Assembly: GCF_001434295.1 (NCBI RefSeq)
Contig: NZ_AZFA01000003.1
Location: 62,001-126,000, forward strand
Direction: 5' to 3'
Length of the DNA: 64,000 nucleotides
Source: Companilactobacillus versmoldensis DSM 14857 = KCTC 3814
Lineage (GTDB): Bacteria > Bacillota > Bacilli > Lactobacillales > Lactobacillaceae
Part shown: one piece after another, positions 45,708 through 55,471 of the stretch
Layout of the letters: each line of letters opens with the position of its first letter
How positions within the stretch are numbered: position 1 is the stretch's first letter
The notes under the pieces: model-generated
What the model was told of the DNA's origin: nothing
Seen by the model: the letters and a program-made list of their open reading frames with translations, nothing else
The model's database searches: none
Translations under genes and position numbers: made by a program

Positions 45708-48488
45708 CTATCCTTCAAAACCTTCATTAATTGCTTCTGGATATTCCTCAGTCACAATTTTAGCACATCTAGCACAGAAATCAGGGAAATTAGGATCAGA
45801 ACCTACATCTGTCTTAGTCATCCGACATCTTGAACAAACTTTTCCTTCAGCCTTTTCGACCAAGACTGCTTCATTCTCATACTTATCAGCATTTTCTGGT
45901 GCTGTTTCATCACTAATTTCAAATTGAGAAACAATCAATAATTGACCAAGGTTACTGTCAATACTGTTCAAAGTTTCTTTCAATTCATCATTTGGATAAA
46001 CTGTGACTTTAGCTTCTAATGATTTACCGATCAGCTTGTTATCACGAGCAACTTCCAATGATTTCAAGACGTTGTCACGGAAGTCCATGAATTTGCCCCA
46101 TGTTGCTTTGATATGTTCAAAATCATCTTCAATTTTGACCTCAGGCATGTCTGTTAATTGAATATATTCTTCAGGTTCTTTCAAATATTCAAATACTTGT
46201 TCCATTGTATGTGGCAAGATTGGTGTCAACAATTTACTAATAGCAACTGCTGCATCATAGATAACAGTTTGCATTGAACGACGTGAATGTGAATCTTCAG
46301 CGTCAATGTAAACGACATCCTTAGCAAAATCTAAATAGAAGGTGGACATCTCATTCGTCAAGAACTTCAGAACTGACTTATTGACATTAGCAAAATCATA
46401 CTTGTCATAATCAGCTTTCACATTAGTGATCAATTCATTGAGTTTCATGACGATATACTTATCTTCTGGACGTAAATCATTATAGACTACTCTATTGTCT
46501 TTTGGATCAAAGTCAGTTGTGTTGGCCAACATGAATCTAATAGTATTTCTGATTTTGCGATAAGCTTCAGATGTTTGCTTGAATGAGTCGACTGACACCG
46601 AAACATCAGAACTTGAATTAACTGATGCGACCCACAGACGGATGATCTCAGCACCAAATTGCTTTTCAATATCGCTTGGAGCAATAACGTTACCAAGTGA
46701 TTTACTCATCTTGACACCATTCTTATCCAAGGTGAATCCTTGTGATAAGACAGCTTTATAAGGTGTTACACCAAAAGCAGCAACTGATGTCAAAAGCATT
46801 GAATTGAACCAACCACGATATTGGTCGGAACCTTCGAGCACTAGGTCAGCTGGGAATGTCAAGTTATCTCTTAACTTGGCAACGCCAGCATGAGCTGTCC
46901 CAGAATCAAACCAAACATCCATGATATCTGTTTCTTTAGTAAACTCACCATTTGGACTATTGGGATTTGTATATCCTTCTGGTAATAAGTCTTTGGCTTC
47001 TTTTTGGAACCAAATGTCTGATCCATATTTTCCAAAGAGGTCGGCTACGTGATCGATGATCTCTTTGGTCATGATTGGTTCGCCATTTTCAGCATAGAAA
47101 ATTGGCAGTGGAACACCCCATGCACGTTGTCTTGAAATAACCCAATCACCACGATCACGGACCATGTTATAAAGACGTTTCTTACCCCATTCAGGAATAA
47201 AGTCAACGTTTTCCAATTGGTCGAGAACTTGTTGTCTGAAGCCATCGATTGAAGCGAACCATTGTGGTGTTGCACGGAAGATAACTGGCTTCTTTGTCCG
47301 CCAGTCATGTGGATAACTGTGGGTGAAGAAGTTTAACTTGAGCAAGGAACCATTTTCTTTCATCCGATCAGTGATCATCTTGTTAGCTTTATCATAGAAA
47401 ACACCCTTATATTCAGGAATTTCGTCTGTAAAGCAACCATGAGCATCGATTGGTGAGAAGATTGGTAACTTATACTTCATACCAACAACAAAGTCATCAG
47501 CACCAAATCCGGGGGCTGTATGAACTAATCCAGTACCATCATCCAAAGTAACGTGGTTACCTAAGATAAGTAGTGAGGCTTGGTCATAAAGTGGATGTGT
47601 GGCTGTCAATCCTTCAAGATCGGTACCTTTGAATTCTTTAAGGATCTCAACATTTTCCCAACCTAAAGTTTCTTTCAAGAAACTGATCCGGTCTTCAGCT
47701 ACAACATATTTTTTACCATCGGCATTGATTTGAACATAATCGAATTTTGGATTTACACAGATAGCTTCGTTAGAAGGGATTGTCCATGGTGTAGTTGTCC
47801 AAATAATGAATGAAGTATCATTATCCAATAGATCTTTACCATCGCGTACCTTAAAGGCAACGAAAATCGATGGTGACTTGATATCTTTATATTCAATTTC
47901 AGCTTCAGCCAAAGTTGATTCTGAAGATGGTGACCAATAAACAGGTTTTTTACCACGATAAATGTAGCCCTTGTCGACCATTTCCCCGAATACTTTAACT
48001 TCTTCTTTTTCAAATTCTGGTTGATAGGTAATGTAAGGATTATCCCAGTCTGCTGAAACACCTAAACGTTTGAAGCCATCCATTTGCTTCTTGATTTCTT
48101 TTTCAGCAAATTTTTGGCACATTTTACGGTATTCAGACATACCGATTTCCTTACGCTTAACACCCTTTTTAGCTAATTGTTGTTCAATTGGCAAACCATG
48201 AGTATCCCAACCAGGAACGTATGGTGATCTAAAACCATTCATTGATTTATAACGAACGATGATATCCTTTGAGATCTTGTTTAAAGCATGTCCCATGTGG
48301 ATATCACCATTGGCAAATGGTGGTCCATCTAATAATTCGAAAGTTGGTTTACCCTCATTTAATTTTTGACGCTTTTCGTATACTTTATTGTCGAGCCAAT
48401 CTTTTTCCCATTCGGATTCTTTATTGGGAAGATTACCACGCATAGGAAATTTTGTTTTTCCTAAATTCAATGTGTCTTTTACTCGCAT
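45708..48488 (-). CDS. ileS: Isoleucyl-tRNA synthetase
   Basis: Class I synthetase charging isoleucine tRNA. The 926 residues contain the HIGH-type motif GDIHMGHALNK at about 60-70, an inserted editing domain, the KMSKSLGN motif at about 595 and a C-terminal zinc-binding region with VCSRCRMTKTDVG and FCARCA. I chose the ATG at 48488 because GGGAGTAGAACA precedes it; the longer frame runs back into the T-box terminator. Regulated by the T-box leader. Confidence 0.97.
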   Translation of the reverse strand: MRVKDTLNLGKTKFPMRGNLPNKESEWEKDWLDNKVYEKRQKLNEGKPTFELLDGPPFANGDIHMGHALNKISKDIIVRYKSMNGFRSPYVPGWDTHGLPIEQQLAKKGVKRKEIGMSEYRKMCQKFAEKEIKKQMDGFKRLGVSADWDNPYITYQPEFEKEEVKVFGEMVDKGYIYRGKKPVYWSPSSESTLAEAEIEYKDIKSPSIFVAFKVRDGKDLLDNDTSFIIWTTTPWTIPSNEAICVNPKFDYVQINADGKKYVVAEDRISFLKETLGWENVEILKEFKGTDLEGLTATHPLYDQASLLILGNHVTLDDGTGLVHTAPGFGADDFVVGMKYKLPIFSPIDAHGCFTDEIPEYKGVFYDKANKMITDRMKENGSLLKLNFFTHSYPHDWRTKKPVIFRATPQWFASIDGFRQQVLDQLENVDFIPEWGKKRLYNMVRDRGDWVISRQRAWGVPLPIFYAENGEPIMTKEIIDHVADLFGKYGSDIWFQKEAKDLLPEGYTNPNSPNGEFTKETDIMDVWFDSGTAHAGVAKLRDNLTFPADLVLEGSDQYRGWFNSMLLTSVAAFGVTPYKAVLSQGFTLDKNGVKMSKSLGNVIAPSDIEKQFGAEIIRLWVASVNSSSDVSVSVDSFKQTSEAYRKIRNTIRFMLANTTDFDPKDNRVVYNDLRPEDKYIVMKLNELITNVKADYDKYDFANVNKSVLKFLTNEMSTFYLDFAKDVVYIDAEDSHSRRSMQTVIYDAAVAISKLLTPILPHTMEQVFEYLKEPEEYIQLTDMPEVKIEDDFEHIKATWGKFMDFRDNVLKSLEVARDNKLIGKSLEAKVTVYPNDELKETLNSIDSNLGQLLIVSQFEISDETAPENADKYENEAVLVEKAEGKVCSRCRMTKTDVGSDPNFPDFCARCAKIVTEEYPEAINEGFEG

Positions 48489-48499
48489 TGTTCTACTCC

Positions 48500-48660
48500 C
48501 TTTTTTAGAATAAAAAAAGAATCCATCCAAACTAGGACGAATTCTCGCTGTACCACCTATTGGTATAATTACTAAACTAATTTAGAAAAGTTGATATCCG
48601 CGTTTACTTAATTTACTGATCTCACACTGTCATCAGCTCGCTGGAAATGTTTTAAACTTG
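48500..48660 (-). ncRNA. T-box leader of ileS (isoleucine, ATC specifier)
   Basis: Read on the minus strand: a stem I with the conserved AGCGAGCTGATG and AGTGTGAGATCAG elements, a specifier loop with GATATCAAC (ATC at 48593-48595), the T-box sequence AGGTGGTACAGCG (48546-48558) and a terminator stem GAATTCGTCC / GGATGGATTC with T7 (48511-48544). Uncharged isoleucine tRNA should stabilise the antiterminator. The 5' limit and promoter are not clear, so transcription may begin in or before divIVA. Confidence 0.9.
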
Positions 48661-48674
48661 GAGTGGTCTTTTCT

Positions 48675-49400
48675 TTATTTTTCCTCATCAGAATCAAAAT
48701 TGAACGTTGGACCATTCTGGTCATTATTGATCGTATAAGAATCTGATGTCTTTTCATCTGGAATGTTATCATTATAATCCACTTGCTCTGGATTTGAAAC
48801 ACCTTGAACAGAATTCTCTGAATCAGACTCTGAACTAGCAACTTGTCCATCATCAGCCTGAGAATCAGCCATGCCAATACGTTGCTTCAAATCTTGAGTA
48901 GAAGTCTGTTCAAGCATCTTATTCCACTCAGGACTTTCAACATAGTCCATTTGTTGTTGCAACATTTTTTGAACCGTAGCTCTAAAGGCACTAGTCTTTC
49001 CTTTCAGATCATCAGTCTGGATCGTTACTTGACGAGCCTTATCTGATGCATCCTCAAGAATTTGGTTGGATTTTTCAGTTGATTGATCTAATAATTCTCT
49101 GGCTTTAGTTTGAGCCTCTTCGGAAATAACTTGAGCTTCCTTTTCAGCATTCGATTTGACTTTATCAGCAGCATCTTGAGCCACCAAGATAGATTGATTC
49201 AAGGCATCTTTCATATCAGTAAAATACTTCAATTGAGATTGAGTTTGTTTCAACTCTTTTTGTAATTGCGTATTTTGTTGTAGTGCCAAATCATAATCGT
49301 TGACGACCTGATCCAAAAAATTATCAACTTCTTCACGATCATAACCACGGAATTTACGATCAAATTCTTTATTATGAATTTCAACTGGTGATAATACCAT
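48675..49400 (-). CDS. divIVA: DivIVA cell-division/polarity protein
   Basis: Coiled-coil protein that senses negative membrane curvature at septa and poles. The 241 residues begin with the membrane-binding motif VLSPVEIHNKEFDRKFRGYD, followed by NFLDQVVNDYDLAL and long heptad helices to about 165. The C-terminal 75 residues are acidic, Ser/Asp/Asn-rich and probably disordered. The ATG follows GGAGGTTTGTTGG. It is the last division gene before ileS. Confidence 0.95.
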   Translation of the reverse strand: MVLSPVEIHNKEFDRKFRGYDREEVDNFLDQVVNDYDLALQQNTQLQKELKQTQSQLKYFTDMKDALNQSILVAQDAADKVKSNAEKEAQVISEEAQTKARELLDQSTEKSNQILEDASDKARQVTIQTDDLKGKTSAFRATVQKMLQQQMDYVESPEWNKMLEQTSTQDLKQRIGMADSQADDGQVASSESDSENSVQGVSNPEQVDYNDNIPDEKTSDSYTINNDQNGPTFNFDSDEEK

Positions 49401-49414
49401 CCAACAAACCTCCG

Positions 49415-50215
49415 TTATTTTCTAATTATGTTCACGAACAAAATATATTTATTGTTACGAGATTTACCCATAATATTTCTAACTAAAATCCGGCCATAGC
49501 CTCTAACACTAATAGTATCATACAGTGTTACAAAGGAGCTGGCATTTCTTTGTGGAACCCAGTTCAACTGAACACGGCCGTGTTCAACCAGAGCTTTTGA
49601 TTGTGTCCTAGACATCCCGTACACTTCAGCAATCAAGGTATCGATCCGTAAAGATTGGACGTTGATAGTTTCATCTTCCGAATCATCGATTGGCATCAAA
49701 AGATCATTTTGAATATCCTTTTTAATCAAATGAATCTTGAATGGTCCAATTTTATCGACCTGTTCCTCAAGATAATTACTTATGTTGTCAAAAGCAAAAA
49801 ATTGCCATCTTTTTCCATCAGTAATGATATCGCCGAAGTGATCACGGTCAATACCTGCTCCAGTCAAAGAACCAAGTATTTGTCCATGATGAAGATTTGC
49901 AAATTTTTCTGGGTAACGCACCTCAAACAATTGTTCATGAAAATCTTCCTGTTGGGGTACAAAATAATCAGGAGCAATCATGCCCCTGACTCTTTCTGCA
50001 CCTTCATATCCACCATAGTAGTGAACAAAAAGATCATCATATTTATTAACCAAATTATCTAAAATGGTTCTTTGTCGTTGATTCAAAAAATCAGTCAACT
50101 GTGGAATGTACATCGACTGCGTTCGAAGTAACAGATCACCAATCTTATCGATAAAAGGTTTTTCTTCAGGGCGAAAGTATCCACCACTTAAACTAACCTT
50201 TTCTTTATCACTCAT
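49415..50215 (-). CDS. YlmH-type S4-domain RNA-binding protein
   Basis: The 266-residue protein has an N-terminal YlmH domain and a C-terminal S4 RNA-binding domain (about 185-250, with LRIDTLIAEVYGMSRTQSKALVEHGRVQLN-type sequence). B. subtilis YlmH has been implicated in rescue of stalled 50S-peptidyl-tRNA complexes, and the streptococcal homologue in cell division. The position between yggT and divIVA is conserved. It overlaps the yggT stop. Confidence 0.92.
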   Translation of the reverse strand: MSDKEKVSLSGGYFRPEEKPFIDKIGDLLLRTQSMYIPQLTDFLNQRQRTILDNLVNKYDDLFVHYYGGYEGAERVRGMIAPDYFVPQQEDFHEQLFEVRYPEKFANLHHGQILGSLTGAGIDRDHFGDIITDGKRWQFFAFDNISNYLEEQVDKIGPFKIHLIKKDIQNDLLMPIDDSEDETINVQSLRIDTLIAEVYGMSRTQSKALVEHGRVQLNWVPQRNASSFVTLYDTISVRGYGRILVRNIMGKSRNNKYILFVNIIRK

Positions 50216-50481
50216 CAGATTATAATAAAAATCACTTTCTCTAAGACTTGAACTAAGACCAAGGCAATAATCGGTGCAAAATCAATCATACCGATTCGAG
50301 TTGGAATTATCCGAGAAATCAAATTTAAAAATGGTTCCACTGTCGATGCAATAAATCTACCAAAGGCAGAATTATACAAGGCAGGTATAAAAGTTAATAA
50401 ACAATATATCACGATCAACATTTCATAGACCGTAAAAAATAATGAAATGATACTAGGTAATCCGGTCATCACTCGATCCAT
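50215..50481 (-). CDS. YggT family membrane protein
   Basis: The 88-residue membrane protein has two hydrophobic segments (about 8-30 and 65-85) flanking the family hallmark VEPFLNLISRIIPTRIGMIDFAPI. Its function is not settled; the genomic link to sepF and ylmH suggests a division or envelope role. The ATG follows GGAGGAAACATTGA. Confidence 0.9.
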   Translation of the reverse strand: MDRVMTGLPSIISLFFTVYEMLIVIYCLLTFIPALYNSAFGRFIASTVEPFLNLISRIIPTRIGMIDFAPIIALVLVQVLEKVIFIII

Positions 50482-50496
50482 TCAATGTTTCCTCCA

Positions 50497-50901
50497 TTAT
50501 TCACCTATATCAGGGATACTGCCATCTATTGAAAACTTAGGTGGCGTGCAAAGAAAAATCTTATCTCCAACACGTTTGATTTCGCCATTTAAAGCAAAAA
50601 CAGTTCCTGATAAGAAATCAACGATCCTCTTTGCTTGTTCGTCATTAATATTATTAAAGTTAACGATGACAGCTTTACTATTTAATAATTGTTTTGCAAC
50701 AATTTTAGCATCAGCATAAACTCGTGGCTGATAAATAGCAATCTTACTATTACCACTTTTAGCAGTGCTACCTGAATCAATTGAGACTACCTTTTGGTTA
50801 TTTGAGTAATCAGTTGATTTAGCCTCAGGTTGTTGTGCTTGAGTGTCATAATTTTCATCATCGCTAATACCAAAAAAACTACCTAGTTTTTCAAATGCCA
50901 T
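50497..50901 (-). CDS. sepF: Cell division protein SepF
   Basis: Membrane-bound FtsZ anchor that polymerises into arcs at the septum. The 134 residues have an N-terminal amphipathic membrane helix (MAFEKLGSFFGI), a polar linker and a C-terminal SepF domain with IYQPRVYADAKIVAKQLL and IVDFLSGTVFALNGEIKRVG. It lies directly downstream of ftsZ with a 15-base gap. Confidence 0.96.
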   Translation of the reverse strand: MAFEKLGSFFGISDDENYDTQAQQPEAKSTDYSNNQKVVSIDSGSTAKSGNSKIAIYQPRVYADAKIVAKQLLNSKAVIVNFNNINDEQAKRIVDFLSGTVFALNGEIKRVGDKIFLCTPPKFSIDGSIPDIGE

Positions 50902-50916
50902 AATTATAGCTCCCTA

Positions 50917-52167
50917 TCATTTTTTTCTACGCTTAAAAATTGGTGGTGTCGAATCATCATCATCATCACTTAAATCAATAGTTTCTGGTTTTTGGAAGAT
51001 TGCAAAATCACTCTTTTGACCAGAAACATCATTGTTTGAATTATTGTCGTTACCAACTTGATCAATATCCCAGTCAGCTAATGGATCGTTACTAGGTTTT
51101 TTGTTAGGTTGTGCAGCGGCTTGGTTATTATTGTCATCTTCAGGATTAGTGAAGACAGCATTTGGATTGTTCAAATTAAGGCGACGCTTAGGTTTTTTAT
51201 TTTTTGTCTCTTCACTTTCAACACCAGTAGCGATAACTGTAACTTTAACTTGATCGCCAAGTGTTTCATCAATGGAAGTACCAAAAATAATATTAACGTC
51301 TTTAGTTGCTTGGTCAGTAACTATTTGAGCAGCATCTTGAGCTTCAAATAGTGATAGGTCTGGACCACCGGTAATGTTTAGCAAGACTTGTTTTGCACCA
51401 TCGATTGAAACTTCCAATAGTGGTGAAGAAATAGCCTTGTTAGTAGCATCAGTGATTCTGTTCTCACCATTAGCGGTACCGATACCCATTAAAGCTGATC
51501 CTTGATCGGACATAACTGTCTTAACATCAGCAAAGTCAAGGTTAACAAAACCAGGTGAAGTGATTAGATCTGAAATACTTTGAACACCTTGACGTAAAAC
51601 GTCATCAGCAATACTAAATGCTTCATTCATTGGTGTCTTCTTATCAACTATCTCAAGCAACTTACTATTGGCGATGATAACTAAAGTATCAACATCTTTT
51701 TTCAATTCAGTGATACCATCAGCCGCAAAACGTGAACGCTTTGAGCCTTCAAAGGCAAACGGTCTAGTAACGACACCAACTGTCAAGGCACCACTTTCTT
51801 TAGCAATATTAGCGACGATAGGTGCAGCACCTGTACCAGTACCACCACCCATTCCGGCAGTGATAAAGATCATATCAGCACCCTCAAGTGCCTCCTTAAT
51901 TGCTTCTTCACTCTCTTGAGCAGCCTTTTGTCCAATCTCAGGATTAGAACCCGCACCTAAACCACGAGTCAATTTAGGTCCTAATTGAATTTTGGTTTCA
52001 GCTTGGGAACTTTCCAAAGCTTGGACATCTGTATTAGCAGCTATGAATTGGACACCTTTGATACCAGTGTCGACCATGCGATTAACAGCGTTTCCACCAG
52101 CGCCACCAACACCAATAACTTTAATTACTGCCCCCGTATTATCATTTGAATCTAATGAATATTCCAT
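50917..52167 (-). CDS. ftsZ: Cell division protein FtsZ
   Basis: Tubulin-like GTPase that forms the Z ring. The 416 residues show the N-terminal [13 protein letters not shown], the tubulin signature [13 protein letters not shown] and the T7-loop [11 protein letters not shown], a variable Asn/Asp-rich linker (about 320-400) and the C-terminal peptide PPIFKRRKK that binds FtsA and SepF. The ATG follows AATAGGAGGAACTCCTTA. It lies 48 bases after ftsA. Confidence 0.98.
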   Translation of the reverse strand: MEYSLDSNDNTGAVIKVIGVGGAGGNAVNRMVDTGIKGVQFIAANTDVQALESSQAETKIQLGPKLTRGLGAGSNPEIGQKAAQESEEAIKEALEGADMIFITAGMGGGTGTGAAPIVANIAKESGALTVGVVTRPFAFEGSKRSRFAADGITELKKDVDTLVIIANSKLLEIVDKKTPMNEAFSIADDVLRQGVQSISDLITSPGFVNLDFADVKTVMSDQGSALMGIGTANGENRITDATNKAISSPLLEVSIDGAKQVLLNITGGPDLSLFEAQDAAQIVTDQATKDVNIIFGTSIDETLGDQVKVTVIATGVESEETKNKKPKRRLNLNNPNAVFTNPEDDNNNQAAAQPNKKPSNDPLADWDIDQVGNDNNSNNDVSGQKSDFAIFQKPETIDLSDDDDDSTPPIFKRRKK

Positions 52168-52215
52168 TAAGGAGTTCCTCCTATTACCTGTCTTGAATAT
52201 AGTTAACTTTATGCA

Positions 52216-53565
52216 TTAATCAAAAAACTTACTCCAGAAGTTCTTGATTTTATCCATCTTTTCACCCTTTTGCGGCTTCTTCTTTGGCGAAGACTGCTGC
52301 TTTGATGATTGTTTTGGTGATGGTTCAGTTTCTGGTTCTTGTTCAGGATAAACTTTTGGTTGAACATTTGGTCTTGAAGCTGAGTCTAATTGATTAATTG
52401 CAGCACCGTTGACTACATTGTCAGCAATAATTCCAATATCATTCAAATTTGATGCATATGTTACTAAGCCTAAACCTAAGGCATATGAAGGATATCTCAT
52501 CCCCATTTGTGCCGGAACATAGCTTCTGACCTTTACACCAAATACTTGCTTGGCAAGCTCCTCAATCCCTGACGTAGCTGCTACACCACCAGTTAGGACT
52601 ATTCCGCCTGGTAATGATAAAGCACCCGCATCATCAAGTGGTCCTTTTAACCGAGTAAAAATTTGTTGAAGTCGTGCTTCAATGATCTCGGATAAATATT
52701 CCTCAGAAATTGTTTCAGGTTCTGACTGGCCTACTACATCAACACTAATTGTATCATCAGTGTCGGCATTTGCCGAGTCAGCAGTACCATAATATATCTT
52801 TAATTGAGCTGCATTCTCAATTGTTGTGTTAAGGACGACTGAAATATCATGAGTGACATAATCGCCACCCTCAAAATCCACGGTCGATAATTTTAAATTG
52901 TGGTCGTGAACAACTGAAGCAGTCGATTGACCAGCACCCATATCAATAATCACAGCTCCAAAATCGCCTTCGCCTTCATTCAAAGATACTTGGCTCAGTG
53001 CCATTGGTGTGATTACTTTATGGACAATTTGTAAGCCGGCTTTTTGAATCGCCTTCTTAGTATTATGAACAATTGTTTTTGGTGCAGTGTAAATGATCCC
53101 CTTCATTTCCAAACGAACACCAATCATTCCCCTAGGGTCACGAATATTATTGAATCCATCAACTGAAAACTGCTTTGGAATCAATGAAACGACTTCGCGC
53201 TCACTTGGTAAATTAGAGATCATCGCTGCTGCCATTACTTGGCGAACATCATTTTCATTGATCTCTTTTGATTGTGTTCCAACGGCAATCATTCCTTGAC
53301 ACTTTTCAATTTGTAACATATTAGCGGATATCCCGACTACAACTTCTTTGATCGTGATATTAGCTTGTGTCTCTGCTTTTTTAACTGCTCGTTTAATCGC
53401 CCCAGCTGCTTTGTCAATATCGACAATTACGCCACGACTAACCCCTTCAGATCGCTCACTTCCGACACCGACGACACTCAAGGCCTCGTCAGATGCTTCA
53501 GCGACTACCACTTTAATAGAGTTTGTTCCGATATCTAGTCCTACAAAAAACTCTGAATTGTCCAT
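52216..53565 (-). CDS. ftsA: Cell division protein FtsA
   Basis: Actin-like membrane tether for FtsZ. The 449 residues have the ATPase phosphate-1 motif VGLDIGTNSIKVVV, phosphate-2 IIDMGAGQSTASVV and adenosine motif VLTGGVAATSGIEELA, plus the FtsA-specific 1C domain. A Pro/Gln/Ser/Lys-rich linker (about 395-435) precedes the amphipathic C-terminal helix KIKNFWSKFFD. AAGGAGG lies 12 bases before the ATG. Confidence 0.97.
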   Translation of the reverse strand: MDNSEFFVGLDIGTNSIKVVVAEASDEALSVVGVGSERSEGVSRGVIVDIDKAAGAIKRAVKKAETQANITIKEVVVGISANMLQIEKCQGMIAVGTQSKEINENDVRQVMAAAMISNLPSEREVVSLIPKQFSVDGFNNIRDPRGMIGVRLEMKGIIYTAPKTIVHNTKKAIQKAGLQIVHKVITPMALSQVSLNEGEGDFGAVIIDMGAGQSTASVVHDHNLKLSTVDFEGGDYVTHDISVVLNTTIENAAQLKIYYGTADSANADTDDTISVDVVGQSEPETISEEYLSEIIEARLQQIFTRLKGPLDDAGALSLPGGIVLTGGVAATSGIEELAKQVFGVKVRSYVPAQMGMRYPSYALGLGLVTYASNLNDIGIIADNVVNGAAINQLDSASRPNVQPKVYPEQEPETEPSPKQSSKQQSSPKKKPQKGEKMDKIKNFWSKFFD

Positions 53566-53641
53566 AGACAGTGGTTGCCTCCTTAACTAATTAAAAAACC
53601 ATTCATTAAAAAATTTTAACACAAAAATGAGTTTATTAAAC

Positions 53642-54343
53642 CTATTTCTTGTTATCAAACGGATAGGAATAGGCACCAATTTCTAAATTAATGACACCTT
53701 TTTTCTTCATTTGTGAAGCAATGCTAGGATAATATTTCATTTTTTTATCAACTGTTCGGACATCCGCCACGATTTTATTACCATCATTCATATCGATCTT
53801 GATTCGATATGGATTTACCTTGGTAGAAGCATTGTGGATCTCCGAAACATTGTTTTTAACACTCTCAGGCATTTTTTTATAGATTTTAGTTATTTTCTCT
53901 AATTCCCGCTTTTTATTAAAATTGGTATAGATGGGATAATTCCCAGTATAAGATTTTAACTTATTAGTTAAAATCCTGCCATTATCGATTATCCGATAAT
54001 AGTATCCATTCTTATAAATTAGACCTAAAGTTGCGTATTCCTTAACGTTAATAGTCAAATCACGCATATTTTTAGTCCGAAATGAGATTGATTTAACAGA
54101 TGGTAACTTTTTGCGTGTTGCATCTGAAATCGAATTTTGACGGAAAAACACTCCCACTAATAATGAGTTATCACTAATATCAGTCGCGTTTATCACCTGT
54201 TGAGCTCCTAAATCATTAACACCTTTTACCGTGATATCTTTGACTTTACTCAGAGGCGAACCAAAATAAGCCAATGTAATTATAATAATGGCAATTATAA
54301 AAATAAGAAAACTTTTTTCATAACTCTTTCGTTTTTTTGACAT
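53642..54343 (-). CDS. divIB: Cell division protein DivIB/FtsQ
   Basis: Bitopic septum protein of the FtsL-DivIC-DivIB complex. The 233 residues have a basic N-terminus, one membrane segment (about 10-28), a POTRA domain (about 30-105, with VKDITVKGVNDLGAQQVI) and a beta domain. It follows murG, the normal order. It is shorter than B. subtilis DivIB in its C-terminal tail. Confidence 0.93.
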   Translation of the reverse strand: MSKKRKSYEKSFLIFIIAIIIITLAYFGSPLSKVKDITVKGVNDLGAQQVINATDISDNSLLVGVFFRQNSISDATRKKLPSVKSISFRTKNMRDLTINVKEYATLGLIYKNGYYYRIIDNGRILTNKLKSYTGNYPIYTNFNKKRELEKITKIYKKMPESVKNNVSEIHNASTKVNPYRIKIDMNDGNKIVADVRTVDKKMKYYPSIASQMKKKGVINLEIGAYSYPFDNKK

Positions 54344-54358
54344 CAGAATGTCCTCTTA

Positions 54359-55471
54359 CTACGATTTATTGATCAATCCTGTCAGGACCGCGATCAACTT
54401 GTCAGAAGCGTCTGGTACACCGATCTCTTTAGATGCTTGAGACATTTTCGCCTGGACTTGCTGATCATTCATAATACTAGCAACATTATTAAAAAGTTTA
54501 TCTGCTGTCAAATCAGATTCAGCAATCACCTTGGCAGCACCATTTTCAGCAACTGAATTAGCATTAACAGTCTGATGATCATGAGTCACATAAGGACTGG
54601 GGATAAAAATAGCTGGTAATCCCAAAGCAGTAATTTCAGCAATACTGGTTGCACCAGAACGACCAACGATCAATTTCAGATCCGGTAAAATCTCTGGCAT
54701 ATTGTCGATATATGGCAAGATTGCGATATTACGAGCCTGAAGATATTTATCATCAATCTGTTTGATTACACCATCATAATGAACTCGGCCGGTCACGAAC
54801 ATCATTTGAAAATCGGCCTTAGCAAAATCAGGCAACGCAGCAATGACTGCCTTATTGATCGGAGTTGCACCTCTGGAACCACCAAAAATTAAAACAGTTG
54901 GCTTGTTGGCATCAAGTTTAAAATCTTTCAACCGGTCATTTTTTTTAATGGCGGCAGCTTCTTGAGCCCGCGGATTTCCGGCAAAAACGATTTTTTGCTT
55001 TTCAGGAAATTGATCTTCTGCCTGTTTAAAGGCAATCACAATTTTATTCACAAAATGACCTAAAAATTTATTTGTGATACCGGCGATAGTATTTTGTTCA
55101 TGAATAACAGTTGGTATTTTTAACGTATGTGCAGCATATACGACTGCGCTTGAAACGTAACCACCAGTTCCTACGACCACATCCGGTTTAAATTCTCGGA
55201 TGATTTTCTTTGATTTACCGATTGATGAAAAGAACATTTGTAAAACTTTGACATTTTGCAAAGTTAATTTTCGTTTAAAACCACTGATTTTGATCGTTTT
55301 GAATGGAATATTTTCACGAGTAACGATCTTGCTTTCAAGGCCCTTTTCAGTACCCACATATAGCACGGACTCGATCATGTCGCGTTCTTGTAATCTTTTG
55401 ATCAGAGCCATCGCCGGATAAATATGTCCGCCGGTGCCTCCTCCAGAAACGATAATGCGCATTTTAACCAT
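54359..55471 (-). CDS. murG: UDP-GlcNAc:lipid I N-acetylglucosaminyltransferase
   Basis: Peripheral membrane GT-B enzyme that converts lipid I to lipid II. The 370 residues show the VSGGGTGGHIYPA lipid-binding loop, VVVGTGGYVS, and the UDP-GlcNAc site with FGGSRGA and GRSGATSIAEITALGLPAIFIP-type sequence. GGGGAG lies five bases before the ATG. Overlaps murD by eight bases. Confidence 0.97.
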   Translation of the reverse strand: MVKMRIIVSGGGTGGHIYPAMALIKRLQERDMIESVLYVGTEKGLESKIVTRENIPFKTIKISGFKRKLTLQNVKVLQMFFSSIGKSKKIIREFKPDVVVGTGGYVSSAVVYAAHTLKIPTVIHEQNTIAGITNKFLGHFVNKIVIAFKQAEDQFPEKQKIVFAGNPRAQEAAAIKKNDRLKDFKLDANKPTVLIFGGSRGATPINKAVIAALPDFAKADFQMMFVTGRVHYDGVIKQIDDKYLQARNIAILPYIDNMPEILPDLKLIVGRSGATSIAEITALGLPAIFIPSPYVTHDHQTVNANSVAENGAAKVIAESDLTADKLFNNVASIMNDQQVQAKMSQASKEIGVPDASDKLIAVLTGLINKS

